44,505 nt of DNA from Sphingobium indicum BiD32 (GCF_000382885.1 NZ_CAVK010000198.1:1-44505), one strand, 5' to 3'. Counted from the stretch's first letter, positions 1-8,644 are shown. A program made the numbers and translations. The notes: generated from the letters alone by a model not told the origin.

Positions 1-14
1 AGTCGAAGGGGGCC

Positions 15-67
15 GTCCTTTCTTCCGCGAAGAAGGACAAGGCTTCGACAAGCTCAGCCCGAACGGA
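15..67. repeat. Hairpin plus interspersed repeat before the MATE gene
   Basis: Bases 15-25 and 29-38 form an inverted repeat around a CGC loop, with one unpaired T. It is followed at 43-66 by cttcgacaagctcagcccga and further bases, a motif I remember as a frequent intergenic repeat in sphingomonads (from memory, not checked). No coding frame in 1-92 looks real. The segment separates the MATE gene from whatever lies left of the window. Confidence 0.5.
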
Positions 68-92
68 GGATATATTCTCCCCGCGTGGAAAC

Positions 93-1469
93 ATGGCACT
101 GACCCACCCCTCCCCCTGGCGCATCGAAGCCACCGCCCTTGTCGCCCTCGCGCTGCCGATGATCGCGGGCAATATCGCCTGGTCGGCGATCGCCGCGACC
201 GATCTGTTGCTGCTCGGTCGTCTGGGGGCGGAGGCGGTGGCTGCCGGTGCGCTCGGCATCAACCTGTTCCATGCGCTGCTCCTGTTCGGCATGGGACTGG
301 TCACCGCAGCCTCTCCCCTCATCGCCAGTGAGCGCGGCCGTCGCCGCCATTCGGTGCGCGATGTCCGCCGCACCGTTCACCAGACGCTGCGCGCCGCCAC
401 TCTCTTCGTCATCCCCGCCTGGGCAATTCTTTGGCAGAGCGAGGCGATCCTGCTGGCGATGGGGCAGGACGCGGATCTGGCCCATGGCGCGGGCCAGTTG
501 ATGCGCGGCCTGCAATGGGCGCTGCTCCCCTTCCTGGGCTTCACGACGCTGCGCACCTTCATCGCCGCGCTGGAACGGCCGGTCTGGGGCTTGCTCATCA
601 TGCTCGCCGCCATCCCGTTCAATGTCCTTGCGGGCTGGGCGCTCATCTTCGGCCATCTGGGTTTCCCCCGACTTGGCCTGTTCGGAGCCGGGCTGGCCAG
701 CACGGCCTCTTCCTGCTTCCTCTTCCTTGGGCTGCTCGCCGTCATCCTGATCGACCGCCGCTTTCGCCGTTACCGACTGGTCGGTCGCTTCTGGTCGCGC
801 GACCGCGAACGCCACGCCCAGGTCTGGGCGCTCGGCCTGCCGATCGCCATCACCTTGGGCTTTGAAACCACCGTGTTCAATGCGTCGGCCCTGCTGATGG
901 GCCTGATCGACCGCGATTCGCTCGCCGCCCATGCCGTTGCGATCCAGATCGCCGCCCTGGTGTTCATGGTCCCCATGGGCATCGGTCAGGCCGCCACCAT
1001 CCGTGTCGGGCTAGCCTATGGCAGGCATGATCGCGCAGGGGTCGGGCGTGCGGGCTGGCTGGCCTTGCTGATCGGCACCGGTTTTGCCTGCTGCGCCGCC
1101 CTCGCCCTCATTCTCCTGCCACGCACGCTCGTCTCCGCCTTCCTCGACCTGAACGATCCCGCCAACGCGCGCACTGTCCAGCTCGCTGTCAGCTTCCTCG
1201 CCGTCGCGGCCTTGTTCCAGCTGGTGGACGCCGCGCAGGCCGTGGGCGCGGGCGTATTGCGCGGGGTGCAGGATACCAGGGTGCCGATGATCTTCGCGAT
1301 GATCGGCTATTGGGTCGTGGGCATCGGCGTCGGCACGATCCTCGCCTTTCCGCTACGAATGGCTGGCCTTGGCATCTGGCTGGGTCTGGCCGCCGGATTG
1401 GGATCGGTCGCGGTCCTGCTGGTCACCCGCTGGAGCCTGCGTGAACGGCTGGGGCTGGTACGCGGCTGA
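93..1469 (+). CDS. MATE family multidrug efflux transporter
   Basis: The 458-residue protein is almost entirely hydrophobic, with about twelve predicted membrane segments in two similar halves, as in the MATE family of Na+ or H+ coupled exporters. The N-terminal stretch (ALPMIAGNIAWSAIAATD, about residues 23-40) has the pattern of the family's first helix, and the length is normal for NorM/DinF-like members. It would act in the inner membrane and expel cationic drugs or metabolites; the substrate cannot be read from sequence. The ATG at 93 places the first helix properly, but no good ribosome binding site lies at normal distance (a GGAGG is about 22 bases upstream). The gene stands alone and is not obviously in an operon with the next one. 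Confidence 0.9.
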   Translation: MALTHPSPWRIEATALVALALPMIAGNIAWSAIAATDLLLLGRLGAEAVAAGALGINLFHALLLFGMGLVTAASPLIASERGRRRHSVRDVRRTVHQTLRAATLFVIPAWAILWQSEAILLAMGQDADLAHGAGQLMRGLQWALLPFLGFTTLRTFIAALERPVWGLLIMLAAIPFNVLAGWALIFGHLGFPRLGLFGAGLASTASSCFLFLGLLAVILIDRRFRRYRLVGRFWSRDRERHAQVWALGLPIAITLGFETTVFNASALLMGLIDRDSLAAHAVAIQIAALVFMVPMGIGQAATIRVGLAYGRHDRAGVGRAGWLALLIGTGFACCAALALILLPRTLVSAFLDLNDPANARTVQLAVSFLAVAALFQLVDAAQAVGAGVLRGVQDTRVPMIFAMIGYWVVGIGVGTILAFPLRMAGLGIWLGLAAGLGSVAVLLVTRWSLRERLGLVRG

Positions 1470-1536
1470 CCCAATTGCATGATGGAAAAATGGTGCAGCG
1501 CACAAAGCAATTGATCGAATCAGCCAAATCGGTCAG

Positions 1537-1869
1537 ATGTCGATCACTATGCAAGCCCCGACCGAGATTTTTGAAGCGATCGCGCTCCAGAAGTGCCTGA
1601 TGGTGACCTATAACAAGATGGTCGTCACCCTGGCCCCGCACATTCTCTACACGCGCCATGATGAATTGTTCATCGACGCCGTGACCGTGGACCGCGACGG
1701 CAAGCCCCCGCGCGAACTGAAGCTCGGCACCTTCAAGCTGGTGGGCCTGTCCGACCTCAAGGTATTGGACGAACCGTTCGAGGCGATGCACGGCCTCTAC
1801 GACCAGAATGACGACAAATATCGGAACGTCACCCTGTTCGCCGTCGCGCCGGAGAGCGCCGCCGCCTGA
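1537..1869 (+). CDS. Conserved-looking hypothetical protein, 110 aa
   Basis: I do not recognise this protein. It is a small soluble sequence with strong GC3 bias, which supports real coding. It shows alternating beta-like stretches (for example LMVTYNKMVVTLAPHILYTR at about residues 20-39, and KLGTFKLVGLSDLKVLD near 70) and no signal peptide or membrane segment. The strand-rich pattern with a following acidic tail loosely recalls WYL-type or other small beta-barrel domains, but that is a weak impression. Starts at 1537 or 1549 are both possible and neither has a clear ribosome binding site. It is followed by a repeat unit (1899-1993) and then by the convergent ABC exporter genes. Confidence 0.65.
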   Translation: MSITMQAPTEIFEAIALQKCLMVTYNKMVVTLAPHILYTRHDELFIDAVTVDRDGKPPRELKLGTFKLVGLSDLKVLDEPFEAMHGLYDQNDDKYRNVTLFAVAPESAAA

Positions 1870-1898
1870 TTGGCGGGCCTGCGTCATCATCCCAACCT

Positions 1899-1994
1899 CG
1901 TCATGCTGAACTTGGTTCAGCATCCATTCTCTCAACGGTAGCATTGTCATACCAACCGAGAGCCAATGAATCCTGACTTTCGTCAGGATGACGG
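1899..1994 (-). repeat. Two-hairpin repeat unit (inverted copy)
   Basis: This holds two perfect hairpins: ATGCTGAAC-TTG-GTTCAGCAT at 1903-1923 and ATCCTGAC-TTTC-GTCAGGAT at 1970-1989, followed by GACGG. Read on the minus strand it has the same architecture as the units at 6967-7050 and 7398-7480: hairpin A, a spacer, then hairpin B followed by a GACG tail. It lies between the convergent 110-aa gene and the ABC permease gene, so it may also act as a transcription end, although neither hairpin has a T-run. Confidence 0.75.
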
Positions 1995-1999
1995 AAATC

Positions 2000-2770
2000 T
2001 CACTTCTTCAGCCGATAGCCGGTCCTGAACATCCAGCCGATAATCGCCAGACACACCGTCAGCATCCCCGCGACGAAAATCAGGCTGAATTCAATGGCAA
2101 CGTCGCCCTTGCCAAAGAATGTCCAGCGAAAGCCAGAAATCAGATAGACGATCGGGTTGAACAGGGTGATGGTGCGCCACGGTTCGGCCAGCATCTGCAC
2201 CGAATAGAAGGCGCCGCCCAGAAACGTCATCGGCATGATCAGCAGCATCGGGATAACCTGCAACTGCTCGAAACTCTGCGCCCATATGCCAAGGATGAAG
2301 CCGAACAGGCAGAAACTGATCGCGATCAGGATCATGAACCCGGCCATCGCGAACGGGTGTGCGACCGGCACATCGACGAACAGGTGCGCGGTCACGAAGA
2401 TGATCGTTCCGATAATCAGCGACTTGGTCGCCGCCGCCCCCACATAGGCGATGATCGTCTCGGTCGCGGACACGGGTGCCGACAGCAATTCGTAGATGGT
2501 GCCGGTGAATTTGGGCATGTAAATGCCGAAACTGGCGTTGAAGATGCTTTCGGTGAACATCGCCATCATGATCAGCCCCGGCACGATGAAGGCGGCATAG
2601 GGGATGCCATCCACCTCCGTCATCCGCGACCCGATCGCCCCGCCGAACACCACGAAATAGAGCGTGGTCGTGATCACCGGCACCAGCAGCCCGGTCAGCA
2701 GGGTGCGCCGGAAGCGGTGCAGCTCGAACTTGTAGATGGCGGCGATGGCGCGCAGGTTGGACAGGCTCAT
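2000..2770 (-). CDS. ABC-2 type transporter permease (YadH-like)
   Basis: The 256-residue membrane protein has about six hydrophobic segments and the ABC-2 permease pattern: an N-terminal helix after [18 protein letters not shown], a periplasmic loop, and the conserved core [16 protein letters not shown] followed by an [13 protein letters not shown] stretch. Its length equals that of E. coli YadH (256 aa), and its partner matches YadG. The ATG at 2770 overlaps the stop of the ATPase gene by four bases (ATGA), so the two are translationally coupled. Together they should form an inner-membrane exporter; the substrate is unknown, with drug, lipid and polysaccharide exporters all in the wider family. 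Confidence 0.93.
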   Translation of the reverse strand: MSLSNLRAIAAIYKFELHRFRRTLLTGLLVPVITTTLYFVVFGGAIGSRMTEVDGIPYAAFIVPGLIMMAMFTESIFNASFGIYMPKFTGTIYELLSAPVSATETIIAYVGAAATKSLIIGTIIFVTAHLFVDVPVAHPFAMAGFMILIAISFCLFGFILGIWAQSFEQLQVIPMLLIMPMTFLGGAFYSVQMLAEPWRTITLFNPIVYLISGFRWTFFGKGDVAIEFSLIFVAGMLTVCLAIIGWMFRTGYRLKK

Positions 2771-3699
2771 GCCACTTTCTCCTGATGCACCAACTCCACG
2801 AAAATATCCTCCAGGCTGCTCTGCGCCGTGTTCAGATCCTTGTAACCGATGCCAAGGTCCCCCAGCCGCCGCAACAATGACGACACGCCGGTCCGCTCCG
2901 CCTGGGTGTCGAAAATATATTCGATCTCCTGGCCATCCCCCTTCAGCGTCACGTCCCATTCCGCCAGTTCCGCCGGCACCGCCGCCAGCCGCTCGGCCAG
3001 CACCACGGTCAGCGTTTTCTTGCCCAGCTTCTTCATCAACGCGGCCTTGTCCTCGACCAGCATCAGCTCGCCCCGGTTGATCACCCCCACCCGGTCGGCC
3101 ATTTCCTCGGCCTCCTCGATATAATGGGTGGTCAGGATGATGGTGACGCCGGTTTCCCGTAGTTCGCCAATCAGCTTCCACATATCGCGGCGCAACTCCA
3201 CGTCCACGCCCGCGGTCGGCTCGTCCAGAAACAGCACGCGCGGCTCATGGCTCAGCGCCTTGGCGATCATCACCCGGCGCTTCATCCCGCCCGACAGTTC
3301 CAATATCTTGGCGTTGCGCTTGTCCCACAGCGACAGGTCGCGCAGCACTTTCTCGATATGCGCGGGATTGCGCGGCTTGCCGAACAGCCCTCGGCTGAAC
3401 GTCACCGTGTCGATCACCCGCTCAAACTGGTCGGTGGACAATTCCTGCGGTACCAGCCCGATCGCGTCCCGCGCACCGCGATAGTCGCCGACAATGTCAT
3501 GTCCCGCCACCTTCACGCTGCCGCCGGTCGCCCGCGCTATGCCGCAGATGATGGAGATCATCGTTGTCTTGCCAGCGCCGTTTGGCCCCAGCAGCGCGAA
3601 AATCTCGCCTTCCTCGATGGTCAGGTCAACGCCCTTGAGCGCCTCGAACCCCGACGCATAGCGTTTGGTCAGGCCGGAAATCTCGATAATGGATGCCAT
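2767..3699 (-). CDS. ABC transporter ATP-binding protein (YadG-like)
   Basis: The 310-residue nucleotide-binding subunit has the canonical motifs in order: Walker [10 protein letters not shown] at residues 38-46, a Q-loop glutamine in LVPQE near 86, the signature LSGG at 136-139, Walker [11 protein letters not shown] from about 156, and the switch histidine in [11 protein letters not shown]. An extra C-terminal region of about 90 residues is typical of ABC-2 exporter ATPases. The length is close to E. coli YadG (308 aa). The ATG at 3699 begins [10 protein letters not shown], right where the fold should start. It forms an operon with the permease gene downstream. Confidence 0.95.
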   Translation of the reverse strand: MASIIEISGLTKRYASGFEALKGVDLTIEEGEIFALLGPNGAGKTTMISIICGIARATGGSVKVAGHDIVGDYRGARDAIGLVPQELSTDQFERVIDTVTFSRGLFGKPRNPAHIEKVLRDLSLWDKRNAKILELSGGMKRRVMIAKALSHEPRVLFLDEPTAGVDVELRRDMWKLIGELRETGVTIILTTHYIEEAEEMADRVGVINRGELMLVEDKAALMKKLGKKTLTVVLAERLAAVPAELAEWDVTLKGDGQEIEYIFDTQAERTGVSSLLRRLGDLGIGYKDLNTAQSSLEDIFVELVHQEKVA

Positions 3700-3758
3700 G
3701 GATGGCTCTGCCCCTTTTGCGTTGCGGCAAAGATAAGAGGCAGATTGCCAAACGCAAC

Positions 3759-4388
3759 CTATTCGCCGCGCCGCGTGAAACGGAAAACAGTCGCGGGCGG
3801 AAAGTTGCGCACCGTCTGCCCCACCCGCACCACGTCCAGCTCCAGCGCATCGATCACCTCGCGACTGACCGGCGGGCGCATCGAATAGGTGAACTGCACG
3901 AAGCTGCCGCCGGGCTGCAACATGCGGAAGGATTCGGACAATATATCGAGATGCACATGGCGATCCATCGCCAGCAATGGCAGGCCGCTCACCACCGTCT
4001 GGTAACTGCCGGGTTCCCCCGCCGCCGCCGTCGATACGATCTGCGCGGGGGTTTCCAGCACCGACACATGGGGAAAATGCCGCCGCAACCCGCGCGCAAA
4101 GGCCGGGTTGATTTCCACCACCTCCAGCTTTTCGGGCGGCAGGCCCGTGCCCAATATCGCGCGGGTAAACACGCCGGTGCCCCCGCCCAGTTCCAGCACC
4201 CGGCCATCGGCAGGGTCGATCTGCGCCACCATCAGCCGCGCCAGATAGCGGCTGCTGGGCACGACCGACGCGGTCTGGCGCGGCTTCTGCACCCAGGCCG
4301 CCAGAAAATCGAGATATTCGGTGGCGCGGGCGCGAAATTCCCCGCGCGGCAAAGCGATTGCGCGGCTCCGCTTGGGCTTATGCTGCAT
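3759..4388 (-). CDS. PmtA-like class I SAM-dependent methyltransferase
   Basis: The 209-residue protein carries the class I methyltransferase SAM motif [15 protein letters not shown] at about residues 64-78 and an acidic residue in VVEINPAF ending the second strand. The preceding segment ([24 protein letters not shown]) is characteristic of the PmtA-type phospholipid N-methyltransferases (COG3963), which convert phosphatidylethanolamine to phosphatidylcholine at the membrane surface. The length fits Rhodobacter PmtA. The family also contains rRNA-methylase-like members, so the lipid substrate is inferred. The ATG at 4388 is chosen because the basic N-terminus and the conserved segment follow it; upstream in-frame sequence is a shadow of the LysR gene. 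No obvious operon partner. Confidence 0.8.
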   Translation of the reverse strand: MQHKPKRSRAIALPRGEFRARATEYLDFLAAWVQKPRQTASVVPSSRYLARLMVAQIDPADGRVLELGGGTGVFTRAILGTGLPPEKLEVVEINPAFARGLRRHFPHVSVLETPAQIVSTAAAGEPGSYQTVVSGLPLLAMDRHVHLDILSESFRMLQPGGSFVQFTYSMRPPVSREVIDALELDVVRVGQTVRNFPPATVFRFTRRGE

Positions 4389-4426
4389 AGGCGAAATGCG
4401 ACCGCTCTCTATCCATCCCGACTCCC

Positions 4427-5329
4427 TTAACGAGCCGGAGCCGTGCCGTCGATTGGCTTTAGCGTTTCGATGCGTTCTTGCAGCCATTGCGCCACAGCCG
4501 CGATCCGCGCCAGCTTGCGCAGGTCGCCATGCATCACCAGCCAGAAGCTGCGCGTTATCTCCACCTGATCGGGCATCAGCGGCACCAGGGCAGCGTCGCG
4601 CCGCCCGATAAAGTCCGGCAACACGCCGATTCCCGCGCCCTCCGCGATCATCCGCTGCTGCATGATGATGCTGGTCGACCGCAGCGTCGCCTCCAGCCCC
4701 GCCTCCACCTCGTCCAGATAATCCAGTTCGGGCGAGAAGATGAATTCGGGCACATAGCCGATCAGCACATGGTCCCGCAGCTGCGCCGCCCGTTCCGGCC
4801 GCCCCGCCCGCGCCAGATAGTCGGGCGATGCGTAAAGATGCAGCCGATAATCCCCCAGCCGCCGCACCATCAGCCGCCCGCGTTGCGGCCGCGCCAGCAT
4901 CACCGCCATGTCCGCCTCGCGCTTGGACGGATTGAGGAAGCCCGACGCCGTGATCAGGTCCAGCCTGATGCCCGGATGCCGCCGGTTGAAATCGCCCATG
5001 CCCGGTGCCAGCACCCAAGTGCCAAATCCCTCCGCCACTGACAGCCGCACCTGCCCCGCCAGCCGATGTTCCTGCCCCTGCGCATCCTCGATCGCCGCCA
5101 GCGCCGCACTTTCCGCCGCTTCGGCATGGCCCAGCAATTCCTGCCCCCGCGCCGTCAGCGTCCGCTCGCCTGCCCCCAGCTCGAACAATTCAGCGTCCAG
5201 CGCCTTTTCCAGCCGCGCCAGCCGCCGGGCGATGGTGGTCGCGTCGATCCCCAGCGCGCGCGCCGCCGGTGCCACCTTGCGCGCCCGCGCCACCGCCAGA
5301 AATACCCTCAGATCATCCCAGTCGAACAT
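4427..5329 (-). CDS. LysR family transcriptional regulator
   Basis: The 300-residue protein, the usual LysR length, has an N-terminal winged helix-turn-helix (DWDDLRVFLAVARARKVAPA, then ARALGIDATTIARRLARLEK, residues 3-45) and a C-terminal periplasmic-binding-protein-like effector domain from about residue 90. The start at 5329 gives the standard position of the helix-turn-helix; an upstream in-frame ATG would add 13 unusual residues. It is divergent from mmsA, and a cluster of TGCAA half-sites lies between the two genes, so control of mmsA and of itself by a valine-pathway intermediate is plausible. That regulatory role is inferred from position only. Confidence 0.93.
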   Translation of the reverse strand: MFDWDDLRVFLAVARARKVAPAARALGIDATTIARRLARLEKALDAELFELGAGERTLTARGQELLGHAEAAESAALAAIEDAQGQEHRLAGQVRLSVAEGFGTWVLAPGMGDFNRRHPGIRLDLITASGFLNPSKREADMAVMLARPQRGRLMVRRLGDYRLHLYASPDYLARAGRPERAAQLRDHVLIGYVPEFIFSPELDYLDEVEAGLEATLRSTSIIMQQRMIAEGAGIGVLPDFIGRRDAALVPLMPDQVEITRSFWLVMHGDLRKLARIAAVAQWLQERIETLKPIDGTAPAR

Positions 5330-5341
5330 CGCCGCCACCGC

Positions 5342-5397
5342 CTGCAAATTTGCAGCCTGCCTATGCAAGACTTCGCCATTGCTTGCAATAACGCAAG
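5342..5397. promoter_or_regulatory. Probable operator region between LysR gene and mmsA
   Basis: The intergenic DNA contains a perfect 14-bp palindrome CTGCAAATTTGCAG (5342-5355), then TATGCAAG (5362-5369), then an inverted repeat CTTGC-N6-GCAAG (5382-5397). All share a TGCAA/TTGCA half-site. LysR regulators commonly bind two spaced half-sites in the divergent promoter region. The palindrome sits 12 bases upstream of the LysR start codon, a place suited to autoregulation. Which sites are bound is inference. Confidence 0.55.
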
Positions 5398-5437
5398 GCG
5401 CCTAAAAGGCACCAACCAACCGAGAGGATGCCTCCCC

Positions 5438-6934
5438 ATGCGTGAGATTTCGCACAAGCTCGCCTTCGTCCACGACACGCCCCCCACGCGCTACAGCGAC
5501 GTGTTCGATCCCAACAATGGCGGGGTGCAGGCCCGCGTCGCGCTGGGCGATGCTGCCCTGCTCGACCTCGCCGTCGCGGCCGCCAAGAAGGCGCAGCCCG
5601 GCTGGGCCGCCGTCAATCCGCAGCGTCGTGCCCGCGTCATGTTCAATTTCAAGGCGCTGGTCGAAGCCAATATGAACGAGCTGGCGCATCTGCTCAGCTC
5701 CGAACATGGCAAGGTGATCGCGGATTCAAAGGGCGACATTCAGCGCGGTCTGGAAGTCATCGAATTTTGCTGCGGCATCCCCCATGTCTTGAAGGGCGAA
5801 TATACCCAGGGCGCGGGTCCGGGCATCGACGTCTACAGCTTCCGCCAGCCGATCGGCATCGGCGCGGGCATCACCCCGTTCAACTTCCCCGGCATGATCC
5901 CGCTCTGGATGTCGGGCGTCGCCATCGCGACCGGCAACGCCTTCATCTTGAAGCCCTCCGAGCGTGATCCCTCGGTGCCCGTGCGCCTGGCCGAACTCTT
6001 CCTCGAAGCCGGCCTGCCCGAAGGCATTTTGCAGGTCGTGCAGGGCGACAAGGAAATGGTCGACGCCATCCTCGACCACCCGGATATCAAGGGCGTCAGC
6101 TTCGTCGGCTCCTCCGACATCGCGCACTATGTCTATAATCGCGGCGTCGCTGCCGGAAAGCGCGTCCAGGCGATGGGCGGCGCGAAGAATCATGGCATCG
6201 TCATGCCCGACGCCGATCTCGATCAGGTAGTGAACGACCTGTCGGGCGCGGCCTTCGGCTCGGCTGGCGAACGCTGCATGGCGCTCCCCGTCGTCGTCCC
6301 CGTGGGTGAAAAGACCGCCATTGCCTTGCGCGAAAAGCTGATCCCGGCGATCGAGGCACTGCGCGTCGGCGTCTCCACCGATGCCGAAGCCCATTATGGT
6401 CCGGTCGTCACCGCCGCGCACAAGCAGAAGATCGAAAACTGGATCCAGACCGGTGTGGACGAAGGCGCGGAGCTGGTCGTCGATGGTCGCGGCTTCAAAC
6501 TGCAAGGGCATGAGGAAGGCTTCTTCGTCGGCCCCACTTTGTTCGACCATGTCACCACCGACATGAGCGCCTATAAGGAAGAGATTTTCGGCCCCGTCCT
6601 CCAGATGGTCCGCGCCGACAGTTTCGAGGAAGCGGTATCGCTGCCCAGCAAGCATCAATATGGCAATGGCGTCGCCCTGTTCACCCGCAACGGCCACGCC
6701 GCCCGCGAATTCGCCGCCCGCGTCGACGTCGGCATGGTCGGCATCAACGTGCCGATCCCGGTCCCGGTCGCCTATCACACGTTCGGCGGCTGGAAACGCT
6801 CCGCCTTTGGCGACACCAACCAGCATGGCATGGAAGGTGTGAAATTCTGGACCAAGGTGAAAACGGTCACCCAACGCTGGCCCGACGGCGGCGCGTCGGC
6901 CGACAGCGCCTTCGTCATTCCGACCATGGGGTAA
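5438..6934 (+). CDS. mmsA: CoA-acylating methylmalonate-semialdehyde dehydrogenase
   Basis: This 498-residue enzyme oxidises methylmalonate semialdehyde to propionyl-CoA with NAD+ and CoA, the last specific step of valine catabolism. It has the aldehyde dehydrogenase fold with the NAD-binding PFNFPGMIPLWM segment near 147-158, the FVGSS turn near 222, and the catalytic cysteine at Cys280 in FGSAGERCMA. Asn251 (GGAKNHG) stands where most aldehyde dehydrogenases have the general-base glutamate; this replacement is the hallmark of the CoA-dependent MMSDH group. The ATG at 5438 follows a GAGAGG at good distance. It is divergent from the LysR gene and first in a same-strand run of valine genes. 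Confidence 0.96.
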   Translation: MREISHKLAFVHDTPPTRYSDVFDPNNGGVQARVALGDAALLDLAVAAAKKAQPGWAAVNPQRRARVMFNFKALVEANMNELAHLLSSEHGKVIADSKGDIQRGLEVIEFCCGIPHVLKGEYTQGAGPGIDVYSFRQPIGIGAGITPFNFPGMIPLWMSGVAIATGNAFILKPSERDPSVPVRLAELFLEAGLPEGILQVVQGDKEMVDAILDHPDIKGVSFVGSSDIAHYVYNRGVAAGKRVQAMGGAKNHGIVMPDADLDQVVNDLSGAAFGSAGERCMALPVVVPVGEKTAIALREKLIPAIEALRVGVSTDAEAHYGPVVTAAHKQKIENWIQTGVDEGAELVVDGRGFKLQGHEEGFFVGPTLFDHVTTDMSAYKEEIFGPVLQMVRADSFEEAVSLPSKHQYGNGVALFTRNGHAAREFAARVDVGMVGINVPIPVPVAYHTFGGWKRSAFGDTNQHGMEGVKFWTKVKTVTQRWPDGGASADSAFVIPTMG

Positions 6935-6966
6935 AGGGATGGGGGGAGCGGCATCACCTCTCCCCT

Positions 6967-7050
6967 CGTCATCCTGACGAAAGTCAGGATCCAGAGCATC
7001 AAGGCACAGCGCCTGCCGCCCTGGGTGCCGGATCAAGTCCGGCATGACGG
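6967..7050 (+). repeat. Two-hairpin repeat unit, left copy flanking GIY-YIG gene
   Basis: CGTC is followed by hairpin A (ATCCTGAC-GAAA-GTCAGGAT, 6971-6990), a spacer of 35 bases, hairpin B (TGCCGGA-TCAAG-TCCGGCA, 7026-7044) and TGACGG. The copy at 7398-7480 is in the same orientation and nearly the same length. The stop codon and last codons of the minus-strand GIY-YIG gene lie inside hairpin B and its tail. The unit also separates mmsA from that gene. Confidence 0.85.
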
Positions 7051-7353
7051 AGGAAGAGGATCGAATCCCAGATCCTCAGCAAGATCGCGCCAGCGGGGAT
7101 TGTCAGCCTCAATAAGATCGAGCTTCCATTTCCGCTTCCAGTTCTTCAACTGTTTCTCTCGAACAATGGCCACTTCCATGGTGTCGCACATCTCGAACCA
7201 GACCAACCGGCTCACATCATATCGCGCCGTAAAACCGTCCATGGCTTTCGTGCGATGCTGATAGATGCGCGCCATCAGGTTGGGCGTGACGCCGATATAA
7301 AGTGTCCCGTTGCGATCACTGGCCATGATATAAACGACAGGTTGACGATCCAT
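7033..7353 (-). CDS. Small GIY-YIG domain nuclease-like protein
   Basis: The 106-residue protein is a stand-alone GIY-YIG fold of the UvrC/homing-nuclease superfamily. The first signature appears as VYIMASDRNGTLYIGVT (residues 7-23), the conserved arginine as LMARIYQHR (26-34), and the metal-binding glutamate is probably the one in VREKQLKNWKRKWK. Such short proteins are common in sphingomonads and rhizobia; their substrates are not established. The ATG at 7353 begins MDRQPVVYIM directly before the fold. The gene lies between two direct copies of a two-hairpin repeat, and its final residues (PSCRT and the stop) are encoded by the left copy. It opposes the valine genes on both sides, so it looks like an insertion into that cluster. 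Confidence 0.88.
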   Translation of the reverse strand: MDRQPVVYIMASDRNGTLYIGVTPNLMARIYQHRTKAMDGFTARYDVSRLVWFEMCDTMEVAIVREKQLKNWKRKWKLDLIEADNPRWRDLAEDLGFDPLPPSCRT

Positions 7354-7397
7354 GGGGCAATGCTGCGATGCTCCAGATGACGAATCAAGCCAATCAT

Positions 7398-7480
7398 CGT
7401 CATCCTGACGAAAGTCAGGATCCAGGGTTCCAGACGCGACCCATGACGCTCTGGATGCCGGATCAAGTCCGGCATGACGG
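7398..7480 (+). repeat. Two-hairpin repeat unit, right copy flanking GIY-YIG gene
   Basis: Same architecture and orientation as 6967-7050: hairpin A at 7402-7421 and hairpin B at 7456-7474, ending TGACGG at 7480, with identical hairpin sequences and a different spacer. It ends 17 bases before the acyl-CoA dehydrogenase start codon, so it would be transcribed in that gene's leader and could affect its expression. Confidence 0.85.
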
Positions 7481-7497
7481 CAATTTAGGGTAAGGCA

Positions 7498-8643
7498 ATG
7501 ACCAATCAGTTCGACCTGACCGACGACCAGCGTGAAATCCAGGATCTCGCCCGCCGCTTCACCGCCGACGCGATCACGCCCCATGCGGCGGAGTGGGACG
7601 AAAAGCATATCTTTCCCCGCGACACGATCCGCGCGGCGGCGGAGCTTGGCTTTGGCGGCATCTATGTCTCCGAAGCGTCCGGCGGCATCGGTCTTGGCCG
7701 ACTTGAATCCGCGCTGATCATGGAAGCCATGGCCTATGGCTGCCCCTCGACCAGCGCCTTCATCTCCATCCACAATATGGCCGCGTGGATGATCGACACG
7801 TTCGGCGGGCAGGCGGTCAGGGACGCCTATCTCCCCGACCTCATCCCCATGACCCGCATCGCCAGCTATTGCCTGACCGAGGCAGGCGCAGGCTCCGACG
7901 CCGCCAGCCTCAAGACCAAGGCAGTGCGGGACGGCGACCATTATGTCGTCACCGGCTCCAAGCAATTCATCTCCGGCGGCGGCGAGAATGAAGTCTATGT
8001 CGTCATGGTCCGCACCGGACAGGACGGGCCAAAGGGCATCAGCTGTCTCGTCATCGACAAGGATATGCCGGGCGTCAGCTTCGGCGCGCAGGAACGCAAG
8101 CTTGGCTGGCACAGCCAGCCCACCGCGCAGGTCAATTTCGACGGCGTCCGTGTGCCCGTCGAAAACCTCGTCGGCGTGGAGGGTCAGGGCTTCGCCATCG
8201 CCATGGCGGGCCTGGACGGCGGCCGCCTCAATATCGGCGCCTGCTCGCTGGGCGGCGCGCAGCGCTGCATCGACGAGGCCGTCCAATATACCAGGGACCG
8301 CAAGCAGTTCGGCCAATCGATCGCCGACTTCCAGAACACGCAATTCACGCTTGCCGACATGCAGACCGAGCTGGAGGCAGCCCGCACGCTGCTTTACGCC
8401 GCAGCCGTCAAGGTAAGCGACAATGCCCCCGACAAGACCCGCTTCGCCGCCATGGCCAAGCGCTTCGCCACCGACACCGGATCGTCGGTGGTGGACCGCG
8501 CGCTGCAACTCCATGGCGGCTACGGTTATCTGATGGACTATCCCATCGAACGCTTCTGGCGCGACCTGCGCGTCCATTCGATACTGGAAGGCACCAACCA
8601 GGTCATGCGAATGATCATCGCGCGGGATATGTTGCGGGATTAA
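7498..8643 (+). CDS. Acyl-CoA dehydrogenase, probably isobutyryl-CoA dehydrogenase
   Basis: The 381-residue FAD flavoprotein shows the family landmarks: AYCLTEAGAGSD-type flavin segment (here SYCLTEAGAGSDAASLKT, near 122-139), VTGSKQFISGGGENEVYVV, YTRDRKQFGQSI and the C-terminal active-site segment with the likely catalytic glutamate at Glu364 in LEGTNQVMRM. It would transfer electrons to electron-transfer flavoprotein. Substrate assignment to isobutyryl-CoA (giving methacrylyl-CoA) rests on the neighbours mmsA, the 3-hydroxyisobutyryl-CoA hydrolase and mmsB; other short or branched acyl-CoAs remain possible. The ATG at 7498 follows GGGTAAGG. A hairpin repeat separates it from the next gene of the pathway. 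Confidence 0.92.
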   Translation: MTNQFDLTDDQREIQDLARRFTADAITPHAAEWDEKHIFPRDTIRAAAELGFGGIYVSEASGGIGLGRLESALIMEAMAYGCPSTSAFISIHNMAAWMIDTFGGQAVRDAYLPDLIPMTRIASYCLTEAGAGSDAASLKTKAVRDGDHYVVTGSKQFISGGGENEVYVVMVRTGQDGPKGISCLVIDKDMPGVSFGAQERKLGWHSQPTAQVNFDGVRVPVENLVGVEGQGFAIAMAGLDGGRLNIGACSLGGAQRCIDEAVQYTRDRKQFGQSIADFQNTQFTLADMQTELEAARTLLYAAAVKVSDNAPDKTRFAAMAKRFATDTGSSVVDRALQLHGGYGYLMDYPIERFWRDLRVHSILEGTNQVMRMIIARDMLRD

Positions 8644-8644
8644 C

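Noticed and set aside
54..932. Long minus-strand open frame opposite the MATE gene
   Set aside because: It is a shadow produced by high GC3; the sequence is rich in Asp, Gly, Arg and Gln without any domain, and the plus strand codes for a clear transporter.
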